Source: Rhizobium sp. BK399
GTDB taxonomy: Bacteria > Pseudomonadota > Alphaproteobacteria > Rhizobiales > Rhizobiaceae
DNA: 49,407 nucleotides
Assembly: GCF_014194695.1 (NCBI RefSeq)
Contig: NZ_JACIAH010000027.1
Location: forward strand, 1-49,407
Direction: 5' to 3'
Shown here: piece after piece, positions 9,468 to 17,977 of the stretch
How positions within the stretch are numbered: position 1 is the stretch's first letter
Layout: each line of letters opens with the position of its first letter
Notes under the pieces: generated by a model
The model's database searches: none
Told to the model about the DNA's origin: nothing
The model's input: the letters and a program-made list of their open reading frames with translations, nothing else
Made by a program: the position numbers and the translations under genes

Positions 9468-10496
9468 TCAGCCGGGAAGGCCCTGTCTGGAAATTTTTGC
9501 TTGCATGGCGTTGCGCGCGCCGGAAGCAGCGGGATTATTATCGTTCGTGGTGAAGCGGCTTGAGAGTGAACGGCCAGCGCGATAGGCGCGCCTGGCGCCG
9601 CCTGTCGTTGCACCCGCTGCGTTGATCGGAAGTCGCAACCCAAGCAGGGCCGACGTTCTTGTTGCAGCGCTCCCGACGCCATAGGCGATACCGCCTGCGA
9701 TCCCTTGCCCGATCGACTGGATGTAAAGCATCACGAATCCGCCGGCGAGACTGAGCAGCAGGAAGCCGGCAATGTCGGGAAGTGTCAGCGTGCGGGAATT
9801 GCTTGCTGCGTCGATCTTCGTCAGCTCCGGATCCATCGCGGAAATCAGGAAGGCAGCAATGACGTAGATGAAGAGCGGGATCAGCGCATAGGTCAGCACC
9901 TGGTTGAACCAGCCCATGCCGTAGGCCCGCGTCCGGTCAAACAGCAGGCAGGCGATGAAGATCGGAGCGGTGCCGATTAGGACCCAGAGCATGACCTTGG
10001 CAAGGATGAGGATGGCAAGCGCTATGGCGATGAAGATGCCAGCACCCGCCATGATCAGGATACCGATCATGCTTGGCAGGATGGAGAAATAGCCGGACTG
10101 TTCCGCAAACACCGATGCTGCTTCATTGGCGGTGTTCCAGATCTGCGACAGACCGTTTGTCGGCTCGGTAATCCCCGTGCCTGAGGCAGCCAGAATGGCG
10201 CGACCGGCATCCTCAGGCGTGTCGCTGAGCCAGCGATAGAAGAGATTGTCGAAATTTGCCCAGGAGCTGACAAGGGTGAGGATCAGCATCATCCTGACGA
10301 GCCTGCCAATGACCTCGCCGACGGAAAGTCGTGACGTGCCCATGACGAGCTGCAAACCGTACCAGGCGACATAGGCCATGAACATGACGCGAAGGAGCGG
10401 CATCAGCTCATCACCGACGACAGTATAGGCCTGCGCCGAAAAGCTCGATCCTGTCTCTTCGATGCGCTGAAGAAGGTCGCCGAGGAAGTCCTGCAT
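9468..10496 (-). CDS. virB6: VirB6/TrbL-type polytopic T4SS membrane protein
   Basis: A 342-residue polytopic inner-membrane protein with five or six hydrophobic helices and a Gly/Ala-rich C-terminal tail ending in a disordered Asn/Ala/Arg segment. The conserved tryptophan region around LILTLVSSWANFDNLFYRW and the central block VLIGTAPIFIACLLFDRTRA are typical of VirB6/TrbL. It forms part of the inner-membrane channel. The ATG shares one base with the stop of the upstream lipoprotein gene, so the two are coupled. Confidence 0.93.
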   Translation of the reverse strand: MQDFLGDLLQRIEETGSSFSAQAYTVVGDELMPLLRVMFMAYVAWYGLQLVMGTSRLSVGEVIGRLVRMMLILTLVSSWANFDNLFYRWLSDTPEDAGRAILAASGTGITEPTNGLSQIWNTANEAASVFAEQSGYFSILPSMIGILIMAGAGIFIAIALAILILAKVMLWVLIGTAPIFIACLLFDRTRAYGMGWFNQVLTYALIPLFIYVIAAFLISAMDPELTKIDAASNSRTLTLPDIAGFLLLSLAGGFVMLYIQSIGQGIAGGIAYGVGSAATRTSALLGLRLPINAAGATTGGARRAYRAGRSLSSRFTTNDNNPAASGARNAMQAKISRQGLPG

Positions 10497-10714
10497 TACC
10501 GGCTGTCCTTCCGGGCGGGATCGACAATGCCGATCGCGTCAAACGCGGCCACCGGATCGTTAAGGCGGTGCATGGCGCCGCAATCGCTTCTTGGATCGGG
10601 GGCATAGGCAAGCGGGCCTGGCCGTTTGCACGGAGCGGACTTTTCCCTTGCGCTGCCGCAGCCCGTCAGGAAAACAGCGCAGGCTGCGGCAATGACCAAA
10701 AGCTTTTGGATCAT
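10496..10714 (-). CDS. Small T4SS lipoprotein, VirB7-like by position
   Basis: A 72-residue lipoprotein. The signal peptide MIQKLLVIAAACAVFLTGCG carries a lipobox (LTGC, lipidated Cys19). The mature part of about 54 residues has two further cysteines and a short C-terminal NDPVAAFDAIGIVDPARKD segment. In MPF-T systems a lipoprotein of this size at this place is VirB7 (stabilising VirB9) or an entry-exclusion lipoprotein; sequence alone does not separate them. It lies one base downstream of virB5 and shares one base with virB6, so it is clearly an operon member. Confidence 0.8.
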   Translation of the reverse strand: MIQKLLVIAAACAVFLTGCGSAREKSAPCKRPGPLAYAPDPRSDCGAMHRLNDPVAAFDAIGIVDPARKDSR

Positions 10715-10715
10715 T

Positions 10716-11417
10716 CTACTTGCCTAAGCTCAGAAGTTTCTTGGTGTTCGAAATATCGGTAAGCCGGCGCTGGTTTTCGGCCTGCAACGATGACACGGCG
10801 CCATTCATCACTCCGATCATCTCGTTAAGCGTCAGGCCGGATTGCACCTGCAACTGGGTATTCTGGTCGATCGATCCCTTGATGTCCTCGGCCGCACCAA
10901 TATGCGCTCCAGCCTGCTGAAAAGCATTGCGGCGGGTCTTAAGTGCCGTCTGGGAGCCGTTGATGAGGGCTGAGACGCCAAGCACCGTGTTGACGAGCTG
11001 CTCATAGGATTTATCGCCGGAGAAGCCGCTTTCATCCTTTCCCGACAGGCTTTTGACGAGTTGCAGCCCGTTGACGAAGGTTGCTGCTGCTCTTGCGACA
11101 TCACCGTTCAAGGATCCGAAATTCGGCGCCCCCTGCTTCAGGATACCGTCAAGGGATGGGATCGATGAAGCACTGAAGCCGTTACCGACCGCGAGATCCT
11201 TCAAGGGGGCTGCCGTGCTACCGCGATCTCCGGTGACCGCCTTCAATGTGTCCTGGACGGTCGTCAGAATGTTCTTGTTGGTATCCAGGATCTTGTCCGT
11301 GGTCTCGGCGGTCTGCTTCGCCACCTGGTAGTTGGTCCTGTCAATGACCGGCACGTCGGCAAGGGCTGCCGGTGCAGAGGCAAGCAGGAGGCAAACGGCT
11401 ACAAGTTCATGTCTCAT
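10716..11417 (-). CDS. virB5: VirB5-type pilus-tip/minor pilus protein
   Basis: A 233-residue exported protein. ATG 11417 is chosen over a longer frame to 11510 because it has GGGAGAAG eight bases upstream and begins a good signal peptide (MRHELVAVCLLLASAPAALA). The mature part opens with DVPVIDRTNY and then long amphipathic helices, the pattern of the VirB5/TrbJ family. VirB5 proteins sit at the pilus tip and act in host or recipient contact. The gene follows the transglycosylase gene by about 14 bases. That upstream protein shares the DVPxIDR opening, suggesting a common origin for the two N-termini. Confidence 0.85.
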   Translation of the reverse strand: MRHELVAVCLLLASAPAALADVPVIDRTNYQVAKQTAETTDKILDTNKNILTTVQDTLKAVTGDRGSTAAPLKDLAVGNGFSASSIPSLDGILKQGAPNFGSLNGDVARAAATFVNGLQLVKSLSGKDESGFSGDKSYEQLVNTVLGVSALINGSQTALKTRRNAFQQAGAHIGAAEDIKGSIDQNTQLQVQSGLTLNEMIGVMNGAVSSLQAENQRRLTDISNTKKLLSLGK

Positions 11418-11431
11418 TGCATCTTCTCCCG

Positions 11432-12535
11432 TCATTGAGGGTGCAGCAGGAGCTGCACCTGTTTCTCGTCGGATCTCTTCTCGACGCAAGCCCTGGCCTC
11501 GTCGCTCCACGTCAGGTTTTGTCGCGGATCACATAGTTGGATCGTGTCGCCGGATTGCCGGACCTCGCTGATTGATGATGACTGCGAGGAGCCCGAGAGG
11601 CTGGCGGCGGAAACGGCATTGCGGGAATTGATCAGCTCGGCCATTGCGGCCGTCAACTTGATGACATTATTCATCATCTCGAGGTTGGCGTTGCGCGCAG
11701 AGGAATTCTGATCGAAGCTTTCCTGCACGGTTCCAGGTGCTGCGGCGCTGAGCTGACGGTACCAGCGCGTTACGTCGCCAAGACTTGCCGATGTTGAAGC
11801 AGTCGTTCCCATGGCGAGCAACGTGGAGGAGCGCACGCTGGTGAAGGCGGTTTCGCCTCCACCAAAGTTCAGGGGGATTGCCGATTTGTCCGAGCCGCCA
11901 AACGCGGGCAGCCAAGCCTTCGTGATGAGACCGACATAGCCTTGAGTTTCCTTGAAGGGAGGAATACCGCCGTATTTGCTGACATTGCCAGGCCCTGAAT
12001 TATAGGCGGCAAGCGCCAGGTTGACGTTGCCGCCAAAACCTTGAAGTTGGTCCTTGTAGTAGCGTGCGCCACCACGCAGGTTCTCTTCGATATTGTTGAT
12101 ATCGACGCCAAGGGCTGCGGCGGTCTCCGGCATGAGTTGGGCAAGGCCGGTCGCTCCGGCTGCTGACCTGGCACATGGATTAAAGCGGCTTTCCTGGTAG
12201 ACCAGCGCGAGAAGCTGGTTCTCGTCCACGTGCTCCTCACGGGCGATACGACGAACGAGGCCCGCGATTTCAGGATTTGCCTCAGCAGCACCAACCGGAT
12301 CGTTGCGGCGTCCGGGCCGATACATGGAGCAGGTGACCGAGGTATTCATGATGTAGCGATTGTGCTCGATCACTTCGAGATTGCCGGTTACCCGCGCGCG
12401 ATGCTGACGCAGGCCAAGTGCAGAACGATCGATCGTCGGCACATCGGCTTTGGCAACGTCGGGTGCGGCAACGAAGCTTGCTGCCGCAAAGGTGATCACT
12501 GCCAAATGCGACCTCGGTGCATCGCGGCCTCTCAT
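11432..12535 (-). CDS. Lytic transglycosylase with VirB5-like flanks (second VirB1-type protein)
   Basis: A 367-residue exported protein with a signal peptide ending near VAKA (residue 30). An SLT/Slt70-type goose-lysozyme-like transglycosylase domain spans about residues 85-215, with catalytic Glu115 in the VYQESRFNP motif, then GATGLAQLMPETAAALGV and LALAAYNSGPGNV. It opens peptidoglycan locally for T4SS assembly. Oddly, the mature N-terminus DVPTIDRSAL resembles that of the VirB5 encoded next door, and residues about 280-315 form a VirB5-like helix rich in Asn and Met. The operon has another transglycosylase at its head. It overlaps virB4 by four bases. Domain assignment is firm; the VirB5 relationship is inference. 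Confidence 0.88.
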   Translation of the reverse strand: MRGRDAPRSHLAVITFAAASFVAAPDVAKADVPTIDRSALGLRQHRARVTGNLEVIEHNRYIMNTSVTCSMYRPGRRNDPVGAAEANPEIAGLVRRIAREEHVDENQLLALVYQESRFNPCARSAAGATGLAQLMPETAAALGVDINNIEENLRGGARYYKDQLQGFGGNVNLALAAYNSGPGNVSKYGGIPPFKETQGYVGLITKAWLPAFGGSDKSAIPLNFGGGETAFTSVRSSTLLAMGTTASTSASLGDVTRWYRQLSAAAPGTVQESFDQNSSARNANLEMMNNVIKLTAAMAELINSRNAVSAASLSGSSQSSSISEVRQSGDTIQLCDPRQNLTWSDEARACVEKRSDEKQVQLLLHPQ

Positions 12536-14943
12536 GGCTGATCCTCCCAGCCACAGAAGCGGGCAAGCCAGGCTGCCGGAGCGCTGCCACGCTCAGTGCG
12601 CAGGCGCTCGCATTCCTCGATGGTTTCCTTGCGGCCGGATAAGACCTTGACGAGGTCCTGCATCAGGGTGAGGTCGAGCCTGGCAATGACGCTGTCATTG
12701 CCGTGCTTGATCAGGAACGTGCGCTTTTCAGGCGCGGTGGTGCGGATGAAATTGAATTCCTTTGCCGTCAGACCGAAGCGGTGGACATAGCTTTCTTCGT
12801 CAGCACGCGGGTTGGGGAAATGGATGTTGGTGGCAGACTGTTCGATCAGTGTGTGGGCAGCTGGCGAGCGCACGATATCGGCGGCTGATTGCGTGCCGAA
12901 GCCGACGATCCCGTTCAGCTTACGGATGGTCTTCATCTTGTCGACGATGAAGTCACAAAAGGTCTGATCCCTCAACAGACGCCAGCCTTCATCCATGAAG
13001 ATCATGACCGGCGTGCCGTCGAAGAGTTCTTCGAGGCGGTGATGAATGTACATCAGCGCCGGTGTGCGCACCTCGTCATTGTCAAGGATGCTGGTCATGT
13101 CGAACCCAAATATCCGACGGTCGCTGAACGACAGGACATCTTGGCTTGCGTTGAACAGCCAGGCCTTTTCGCCGTCGATCCAGGGACGAAGCCTGGCATG
13201 AAGATCGTTCTGCTCGGCACGTGATCGGCCGGTCAGAAGTCCGGCAAGGTTCGGCAAGGTTCGCTCTGCCGCAGGCTCTTCCATGAGCCGCAGGATGGCG
13301 CGCTCCAGTGTATCTTCTTCCTGCTGGTCGAACACTGCATCACGGTGATTGCGAAGCATCGCCTTCAGCAGCCGAAGCAGGAATTCCCGGTTTTGTCCGG
13401 TGTTTTCAAGCTGCAGTGGATTGAAACCTGTCGGGGTTCCCGGCGACAGGATCTCATAGGCACCATTCATCGCCCGAATGAAGATCTCTGCGCCACGATC
13501 CTTGTCGAAAAAGATGGCTCGAGGCGTGGGCCTGATCCGGAAAGCCTGTGCCATCAAAAAGGTGAGAGCCACGGTCTTGCCCGAACCGGTGGGGCCTGTG
13601 ACCAGGAAGTGACCGGTATCACGCTGGTGAAAGTTGAACCAGTAGGGTGTCTGGCTCGTGGTCTCCAGGATGGTGACTGGACGACCCCAATGCACACCCA
13701 GCCTCTTGCCAGCGGCAAAATTGTGCATCGAGGAAAGCCCGGAGAAATTGGCACTCGAGAGTAGTGCGCGGCGCGCAATATAGGCTTGATTGCCGGGCAA
13801 CTGTGCCCAGAAGGAAGCCTCCAGGTTCAGGTCCTCGCGCAACCAGTTGATGTTCATGTCTGTCAGACAGGCGCCGAGATCTGCGACTGACTTGTTGACC
13901 CCTGTCATGTCGCGCGACAGGCATAGCAGGGAGAGATGATGGAAACCGAAGACAGCTTCCTGGTTGAGCAGACTGTTCAAGGCGAAATCGACATCGGTTT
14001 CGACATCGCTGCCGGCCTCGTCGGATGCGCCGATCTGCCGTTTCAGCCTTGTGATCCTCTCCTGGGCGATTGGCTTGTCGACGAGCGTAAAGGACTGGGT
14101 GAGTATGAACTCGTGGTTCACCTGCAATAGCCCGTCGAGCATCCCGGGACCAGTGAAGGGCGGATATTCCTTGATGGAGAGCATGGCGCCAAAGCGGTCA
14201 TCCTCCCTGATCGGTCCTTGCGCCTGCATGGTGCGCGTGGAAAAATGCAGCCTGGATGTCCCAAGGTAGGTTGCAAGACCCATGCGGGGAAGCCGCATCA
14301 TCCGCGCAACGCCGCAAGTCAGGAGTGTGTTGAAGAAAGCGGCTGGTTCTGAATAGGGCTCGCCATCAATGCTCGAGATACCAAGGACTGTTGGGCCATA
14401 TTTGCCGAGATCGCGAACGATATTGCCGACAAGCTCTTCCAACTCTCCAACTGCCTCGCGCAGGTATTCCTGCGACTTGCGGCCGGATGCTCGCCGGAAC
14501 ATACGACGGGCGCGATCACCGAGCGCCAGCGCGCCGTGCGTGTCGGACCGCAAAACAGTGAGATAGAGCTCGTTGGTGAACATGCGTTTTCCGGCAAGTG
14601 ACGCGGCATAGCGCCGGTCGAGCTCTGTGAGGAACGGATCGTCAAACGCGCCATCTAGCGCGGTATCAAGCCGGCGGCGGACGACCGTTGACCAAAGGGA
14701 GAACCGACTTGACCCAAGCGCGCGGATCAAGGTGTTCTGCACGAGCGAGCGCATGTTGATCTCAGCCTGATCCTCCGTCTGGAAGAAGAGCCCGTCCAGC
14801 CTGATCGTGCTCGTCAAGGTACCGTCTTCAAGACTGACGACGGTATCCGCCACATGCCTGACGTAGGGGATATGGCGAGCCATGGATCGTTCGCGTTGGC
14901 GGACAGAACCGAAGCCGAGTTCCTGGCTGATGACGGCAAGCAT
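12532..14943 (-). CDS. virB4: VirB4-type T4SS ATPase
   Basis: An 803-residue ATPase, the largest and most conserved T4SS energiser. The N-terminal CagE/TrbE/VirB4 domain covers about residues 1-400. Walker A is GPTGSGKT at 450-457, and Walker B VMIFMDEGWRLL begins near 647. The C-terminal motifs GFGTQSAADIVRS and HFPNPRADEESYVHRFGLT are typical. It dislodges pilin from the membrane and drives substrate transfer. It lies three bases after virB3 and overlaps the next gene by four. Complete and normal in length. Confidence 0.96.
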   Translation of the reverse strand: MLAVISQELGFGSVRQRERSMARHIPYVRHVADTVVSLEDGTLTSTIRLDGLFFQTEDQAEINMRSLVQNTLIRALGSSRFSLWSTVVRRRLDTALDGAFDDPFLTELDRRYAASLAGKRMFTNELYLTVLRSDTHGALALGDRARRMFRRASGRKSQEYLREAVGELEELVGNIVRDLGKYGPTVLGISSIDGEPYSEPAAFFNTLLTCGVARMMRLPRMGLATYLGTSRLHFSTRTMQAQGPIREDDRFGAMLSIKEYPPFTGPGMLDGLLQVNHEFILTQSFTLVDKPIAQERITRLKRQIGASDEAGSDVETDVDFALNSLLNQEAVFGFHHLSLLCLSRDMTGVNKSVADLGACLTDMNINWLREDLNLEASFWAQLPGNQAYIARRALLSSANFSGLSSMHNFAAGKRLGVHWGRPVTILETTSQTPYWFNFHQRDTGHFLVTGPTGSGKTVALTFLMAQAFRIRPTPRAIFFDKDRGAEIFIRAMNGAYEILSPGTPTGFNPLQLENTGQNREFLLRLLKAMLRNHRDAVFDQQEEDTLERAILRLMEEPAAERTLPNLAGLLTGRSRAEQNDLHARLRPWIDGEKAWLFNASQDVLSFSDRRIFGFDMTSILDNDEVRTPALMYIHHRLEELFDGTPVMIFMDEGWRLLRDQTFCDFIVDKMKTIRKLNGIVGFGTQSAADIVRSPAAHTLIEQSATNIHFPNPRADEESYVHRFGLTAKEFNFIRTTAPEKRTFLIKHGNDSVIARLDLTLMQDLVKVLSGRKETIEECERLRTERGSAPAAWLARFCGWEDQP

Positions 14944-14946
14944 AGG

Positions 14947-15243
14947 TTATGGTCCATAGGAGTTGGTGCCCCAGAACGTCCTGTTCGGTGTTCTCGGGGT
15001 GAGACGGGTTATGACCTGCAGCACATCGAGAGCGCGTTGATCCCGACTGCACAGCGTGAAAAGAACGACAAAGGCAATCGGCGCGGTCAGCAGCGCCCAT
15101 AGTTCATTGCTTATCAGCCAGGCGATGATTGTCAGCCCAATGACGATGACCGCGGCCATGTAAGGAACGCCCCAAACGGTTGGTGAGCGTGTCAGACCGA
15201 TCACCAAGGGGGTGAGGTGAGGCTTATCGTCGTCGCTAGTCAT
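14947..15243 (-). CDS. virB3: VirB3-type T4SS membrane protein
   Basis: A 98-residue protein with the VirB3 pattern. A short N-terminus (TPLVIGLTRSPTVWGVPYMA) is followed by one long or two short hydrophobic helices at about residues 25-65 and a basic C-terminal tail. VirB3 is an inner-membrane partner of VirB4 needed for pilus biogenesis. It sits between virB2 (four bases upstream) and virB4 (three bases downstream), exactly the canonical order. Confidence 0.92.
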   Translation of the reverse strand: MTSDDDKPHLTPLVIGLTRSPTVWGVPYMAAVIVIGLTIIAWLISNELWALLTAPIAFVVLFTLCSRDQRALDVLQVITRLTPRTPNRTFWGTNSYGP

Positions 15244-15247
15244 GATC

Positions 15248-15586
15248 CTAGTTCCCGACGGTCGATATCAATTGGTCGACGATGGCAGGCGCCCCGAAGA
15301 CGAGACCGATCCCAAGGACGACAGCACCAGCGGTGAACCAGCTCAGACGCCCCGCAAAGGCGAGGAAGCCGAGACCAATGACGGCGATGATGGCAACCAG
15401 CCGACCGAAGGGACCGGTGATGAAGTCGACGACCGCCTGTACCACTGTCTGCAAGGGAGCAAACGCCTGATTGGTCGCTTGCGCCAGTGCGGCGTCTGCA
15501 AAGATCAACTGCACCAGGATAACTGCACACGTCATGGCCGTAGCTCGCGCCAAGACCTCTTGAAGATGAGACAGGACGGGCTTCAT
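15248..15586 (-). CDS. virB2: VirB2-type pilin precursor
   Basis: A 112-residue pilin precursor. ATG 15586 is chosen because AGAAGGAGAAGGTT lies directly upstream; the longer open frame overlaps virB1 out of frame and is not coding. The long signal peptide ends near ADAALAQA (about residue 37). The mature pilin of about 75 residues has two hydrophobic helices (GRLVAIIAVIGLGFLAFAG and FTAGAVVLGIGLVFG) separated by a short polar loop with Arg-Leu-Ser-Trp, the standard VirB2/TrbC hairpin. It is the major pilus subunit. Confidence 0.92.
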   Translation of the reverse strand: MKPVLSHLQEVLARATAMTCAVILVQLIFADAALAQATNQAFAPLQTVVQAVVDFITGPFGRLVAIIAVIGLGFLAFAGRLSWFTAGAVVLGIGLVFGAPAIVDQLISTVGN

Positions 15587-15603
15587 AACCTTCTCCTTCT
15601 GGT

Positions 15604-16470
15604 TCAGAACTGCATGACCCCGCCTTTGAATTGCGGTGGACGAGCGCCAATGGTGGTGCGGCCGATGACGTCGGTTTCCTGTCCAGAACCGCCTTTTGTT
15701 GGCTCCGTGGTAAAGGTGAGACCGAGTTGGTGATTGATCACGGAGGCCACATAACGGACGGTCTCCGGATAGGCTGGGACCCCACCATTGTCGTGGATGG
15801 CCTTTGCACCAGCGTTGTATGCGGCAGCAGCAATGATCGGATTCTTGAACTCGTCGAGAAGGGCGCGCAGGTGGCGTATCCCGCCATCGATATTCTGAAC
15901 GGGGTCGCAAACGTCGATGACGTTGAGGAGCCGTGCGGTGTCAGGCATCAGTTGCATTGGTCCCCGAGCACCCCCAGGACTGTTGCGAACCCTGTCAAAG
16001 CGGCTTTCAGTCCAGGCGATAGCGAGCGCCAAGTCAGGATTGACCTCGTACCTGCCGGCACGATCAACCACCAGGGCCTTGACGTCGTCAACAGACATCG
16101 ACGATGGGCCACAGGGTGCGGGGGCAGAGGACGGAGCCCGAGTATGGACTGTTTTGGTTCTATCCGGACCTGCCGACTTGTCATGCTTCTCGATCGCGGG
16201 ATTGACGTGAGCAGCAGAAAAAAGCGAACCAATATAGTTCAAAAGGGAAGGGGCCGATAGGCGGTCGATTGCGGCGGTCGCCATGCCCGTCCGTGTTTGA
16301 GTGGCCCGCCCCTCGGTATCGGTAAAGGCAACGACTCCAGGTGCTGCTTGTCGGTTCACTTCACCCGCAGCGCCGGCTTTATCAGCAGTCTCGGTAGGTT
16401 GAGCCCAGGCCGTGACGGATTGCAGGGATGCGAGTGTGATCACAATAGGGATCCAGCTTTTGCGTGGCAT
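15604..16470 (-). CDS. virB1: VirB1-type lytic transglycosylase
   Basis: A 288-residue exported transglycosylase, first gene of the virB operon. I prefer ATG 16470 (MPRKSWIPIVITLASLQSV, a good signal peptide) over an upstream ATG at 16506; a modest AGGGG element lies about nine bases before it. Residues about 25-120 are a Pro/Ala/Ser-rich linker; the SLT domain follows, with catalytic Glu155 in AIAWTESRFD and GGARGPMQLMPDTARLL and AAAAYNAGAKAI. It makes room in peptidoglycan for the channel. It is separated from virB2 by 17 bases. The upstream region carries the probable operon promoter. Confidence 0.9.
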   Translation of the reverse strand: MPRKSWIPIVITLASLQSVTAWAQPTETADKAGAAGEVNRQAAPGVVAFTDTEGRATQTRTGMATAAIDRLSAPSLLNYIGSLFSAAHVNPAIEKHDKSAGPDRTKTVHTRAPSSAPAPCGPSSMSVDDVKALVVDRAGRYEVNPDLALAIAWTESRFDRVRNSPGGARGPMQLMPDTARLLNVIDVCDPVQNIDGGIRHLRALLDEFKNPIIAAAAYNAGAKAIHDNGGVPAYPETVRYVASVINHQLGLTFTTEPTKGGSGQETDVIGRTTIGARPPQFKGGVMQF

Positions 16471-16502
16471 GAAACTACCCCTGCGTTCAATGTAAAATGA
16501 AA

Positions 16503-16529
16503 ACATATCAAAAATTGCTACTTGTCAAT
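16503..16529 (-). promoter_or_regulatory. Candidate leftward promoter of the virB operon
   Basis: On the minus strand a perfect TTGACA (plus coordinates 16524-16529) is followed after 15 bases by TATGTT (16503-16508) in an AT-rich stretch just upstream of virB1. The spacer is short, so the -10 assignment is tentative. The -35 overlaps the -35 of the rightward candidate promoter, an arrangement that would make the two compete or be co-regulated. Confidence 0.4.
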
Positions 16530-16552
16530 CCCGAAAATGAACTGTTATAGTT
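16523..16552 (+). promoter_or_regulatory. Candidate rightward promoter for the SNase-like/TrbM genes
   Basis: TTGTCA at 16523-16528 and TATAGT at 16547-16552, separated by 18 bases, resemble a housekeeping sigma promoter. It lies 37 bases before the first rightward gene. Its -10 element is abutted by a perfect palindrome at 16550-16561. Confidence 0.45.
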
Positions 16553-16561
16553 TGCAAACTG
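16550..16561. promoter_or_regulatory. Perfect 12-bp palindrome, candidate operator
   Basis: AGTTTGCAAACT reads identically on both strands and overlaps the last bases of the rightward -10 element, about 20 bases from the leftward -35. A dimeric repressor here would block rightward transcription and might affect the virB promoter. The regulator is not identified in this window. Confidence 0.5.
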
Positions 16562-16588
16562 CCCCCGGCCCGATGTAAGGGGGATGGG

Positions 16589-17215
16589 ATGGGAATAGCG
16601 GTTTTGGTTCATCAATCGAAAAACGTCGCGCTGCTGGCGGCAATGCTTGTGGTCCCATCGCAGGTCCCGGCTGCGGCCCCAGTCGACCGCGCCTACATCA
16701 AGTCACTTGAGGCCCCTGGAAAGACAGTTCTTGTGATCGAGTACTACGACGGAGCCAACACGGTGGCGTCTCGAAAGGGATATGCGTCTGCCGCCGGTTT
16801 TCGTGCGGTCTCTGCCCTTGACGTTCGCGTCGATAGCGAAACGACCCTGCACCTCTACGGTGTAGAGCCGTGCGAAGGCGAGATGGTAAACCGACGGGAA
16901 GGATTTTCCGGCAGCTGCTCGGACTTTGGGCGGCAGCATCTTCAGATTCTTCTCAAGTCGCCGAAGGTGATCCTCTGCCGGGCATTCGTTTCGGAGGAAA
17001 ATGCGCCGCGGCAGGACGTTACCTGCTTCGGTTATTATTACTTCCCTGGCGTGCTCGACAGCATCGACAATTTTGAGGAACAGCTGCTTTCTATCGGCGC
17101 GCTCAGACTGGCAAAGAACCAGGACGGCTCCCCGATGCGGCCGGATCTTGTAGATGCCGAGAAAATCGGACGCCACGGCTATGGAATGTGGGCCGATCCG
17201 AGGACGCGGCCATGA
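16589..17215 (+). CDS. Exported SNase-like protein (degenerate)
   Basis: A 208-residue protein with an N-terminal signal-like hydrophobic segment (about residues 12-30). It has beta-rich central blocks (ETTLHLYGVEPCEG, KVILCRAFV) and a C-terminal LVDAEKIGRHGYGMWADPR that resembles the closing segment of the staphylococcal-nuclease fold (..A....YGMW). The same fold is clearer in the next gene. The catalytic Arg/Glu residues of true nucleases are not evident, so catalysis is doubtful. The stop overlaps the start of the next gene by four bases (ATGA). It is divergently transcribed from virB1 and probably belongs to the transfer region; the role is unknown. Confidence 0.65.
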   Translation: MGIAVLVHQSKNVALLAAMLVVPSQVPAAAPVDRAYIKSLEAPGKTVLVIEYYDGANTVASRKGYASAAGFRAVSALDVRVDSETTLHLYGVEPCEGEMVNRREGFSGSCSDFGRQHLQILLKSPKVILCRAFVSEENAPRQDVTCFGYYYFPGVLDSIDNFEEQLLSIGALRLAKNQDGSPMRPDLVDAEKIGRHGYGMWADPRTRP

Positions 17216-17955
17216 CAATCGCGAATTGTTTCGGAGACTTCAACTGTCGCGCCTGCGGCGCGATGTGGAACGTAACGGTGCCGCCACTAGGGGCGGTCGG
17301 TATGATGGTGGTCGTTACCATCACCACCGCGACTACCTCTCATAGCGCAGACGCGATCAACGCACAGCCATTGTCGTCGCGACAGCATTCGAGCTCACTC
17401 GAACTTGCCGGCAGGGCATCCGTCATCGATGGGCGCACGCTGCTCTTTCCCGAACATGGACTAAGGGTAACGCTCGCGGGCATCGACGGGTGCGACCTTG
17501 CGCAATGGGCATTCAATGGCGACGTGCGTAACGCAGCTGGCGATCGCCTGAAACCGGTGCCCTGCGGTGCCTTCGCAAAAGCCTGGCTGAAGAGGTCGAT
17601 TGGAGCCCACGGCGTCGAATGCCGGATCGAGGGGAGAGGATATCTTCGCACCGGACGTTGTCGCGCCGGTAATCGTGACCTTGCTTTCGAGCTTTTGAGG
17701 GTTGGCTGGGCAAGAGTTGCGCCTTGGAACACCGGCGTTGCCGCGTACCGGCTGGCGCAAAGGCGCGCCATGGACGCCCGTTATGGCATGTGGGGGACGT
17801 ATGTCCTCGACATGAACGAGTGGGGGCAGAAGGCCATCGATCGCACGGCCAGCCGACGGCCTATCGCCGATTATAATTTACTGCGCCAACGACGCGCTGA
17901 GATTTCACCGCCATTTGTTGATGCCAAGCGATTACCGAAACGCACCGACCGTTGA
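17212..17955 (+). CDS. Thermonuclease (SNase) family protein
   Basis: A 247-residue protein. ATG 17212 overlaps the upstream stop. Residues 24-43 are a hydrophobic anchor or leader. The SNase-like domain runs from about 66 to 200: VIDGRTL at 71-77 (family V-D-G-D-T), LAGIDGCDLAQ at 89-98 (where nucleases have L-x-G-I-D-x-P-E), CRIEGRGYLRTGRC with the candidate catalytic Arg146, LLRVGWARV, and ARYGMWGTYV. The Asp and Glu of the first two motifs are altered, so activity is uncertain. It lies with the preceding SNase-like gene and a TrbM-like gene in a small operon divergent from virB, suggesting a transfer-associated periplasmic function. Confidence 0.75.
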   Translation: MTIANCFGDFNCRACGAMWNVTVPPLGAVGMMVVVTITTATTSHSADAINAQPLSSRQHSSSLELAGRASVIDGRTLLFPEHGLRVTLAGIDGCDLAQWAFNGDVRNAAGDRLKPVPCGAFAKAWLKRSIGAHGVECRIEGRGYLRTGRCRAGNRDLAFELLRVGWARVAPWNTGVAAYRLAQRRAMDARYGMWGTYVLDMNEWGQKAIDRTASRRPIADYNLLRQRRAEISPPFVDAKRLPKRTDR

Positions 17956-17977
17956 TCGTTTACCGGAGACCGTTGGG

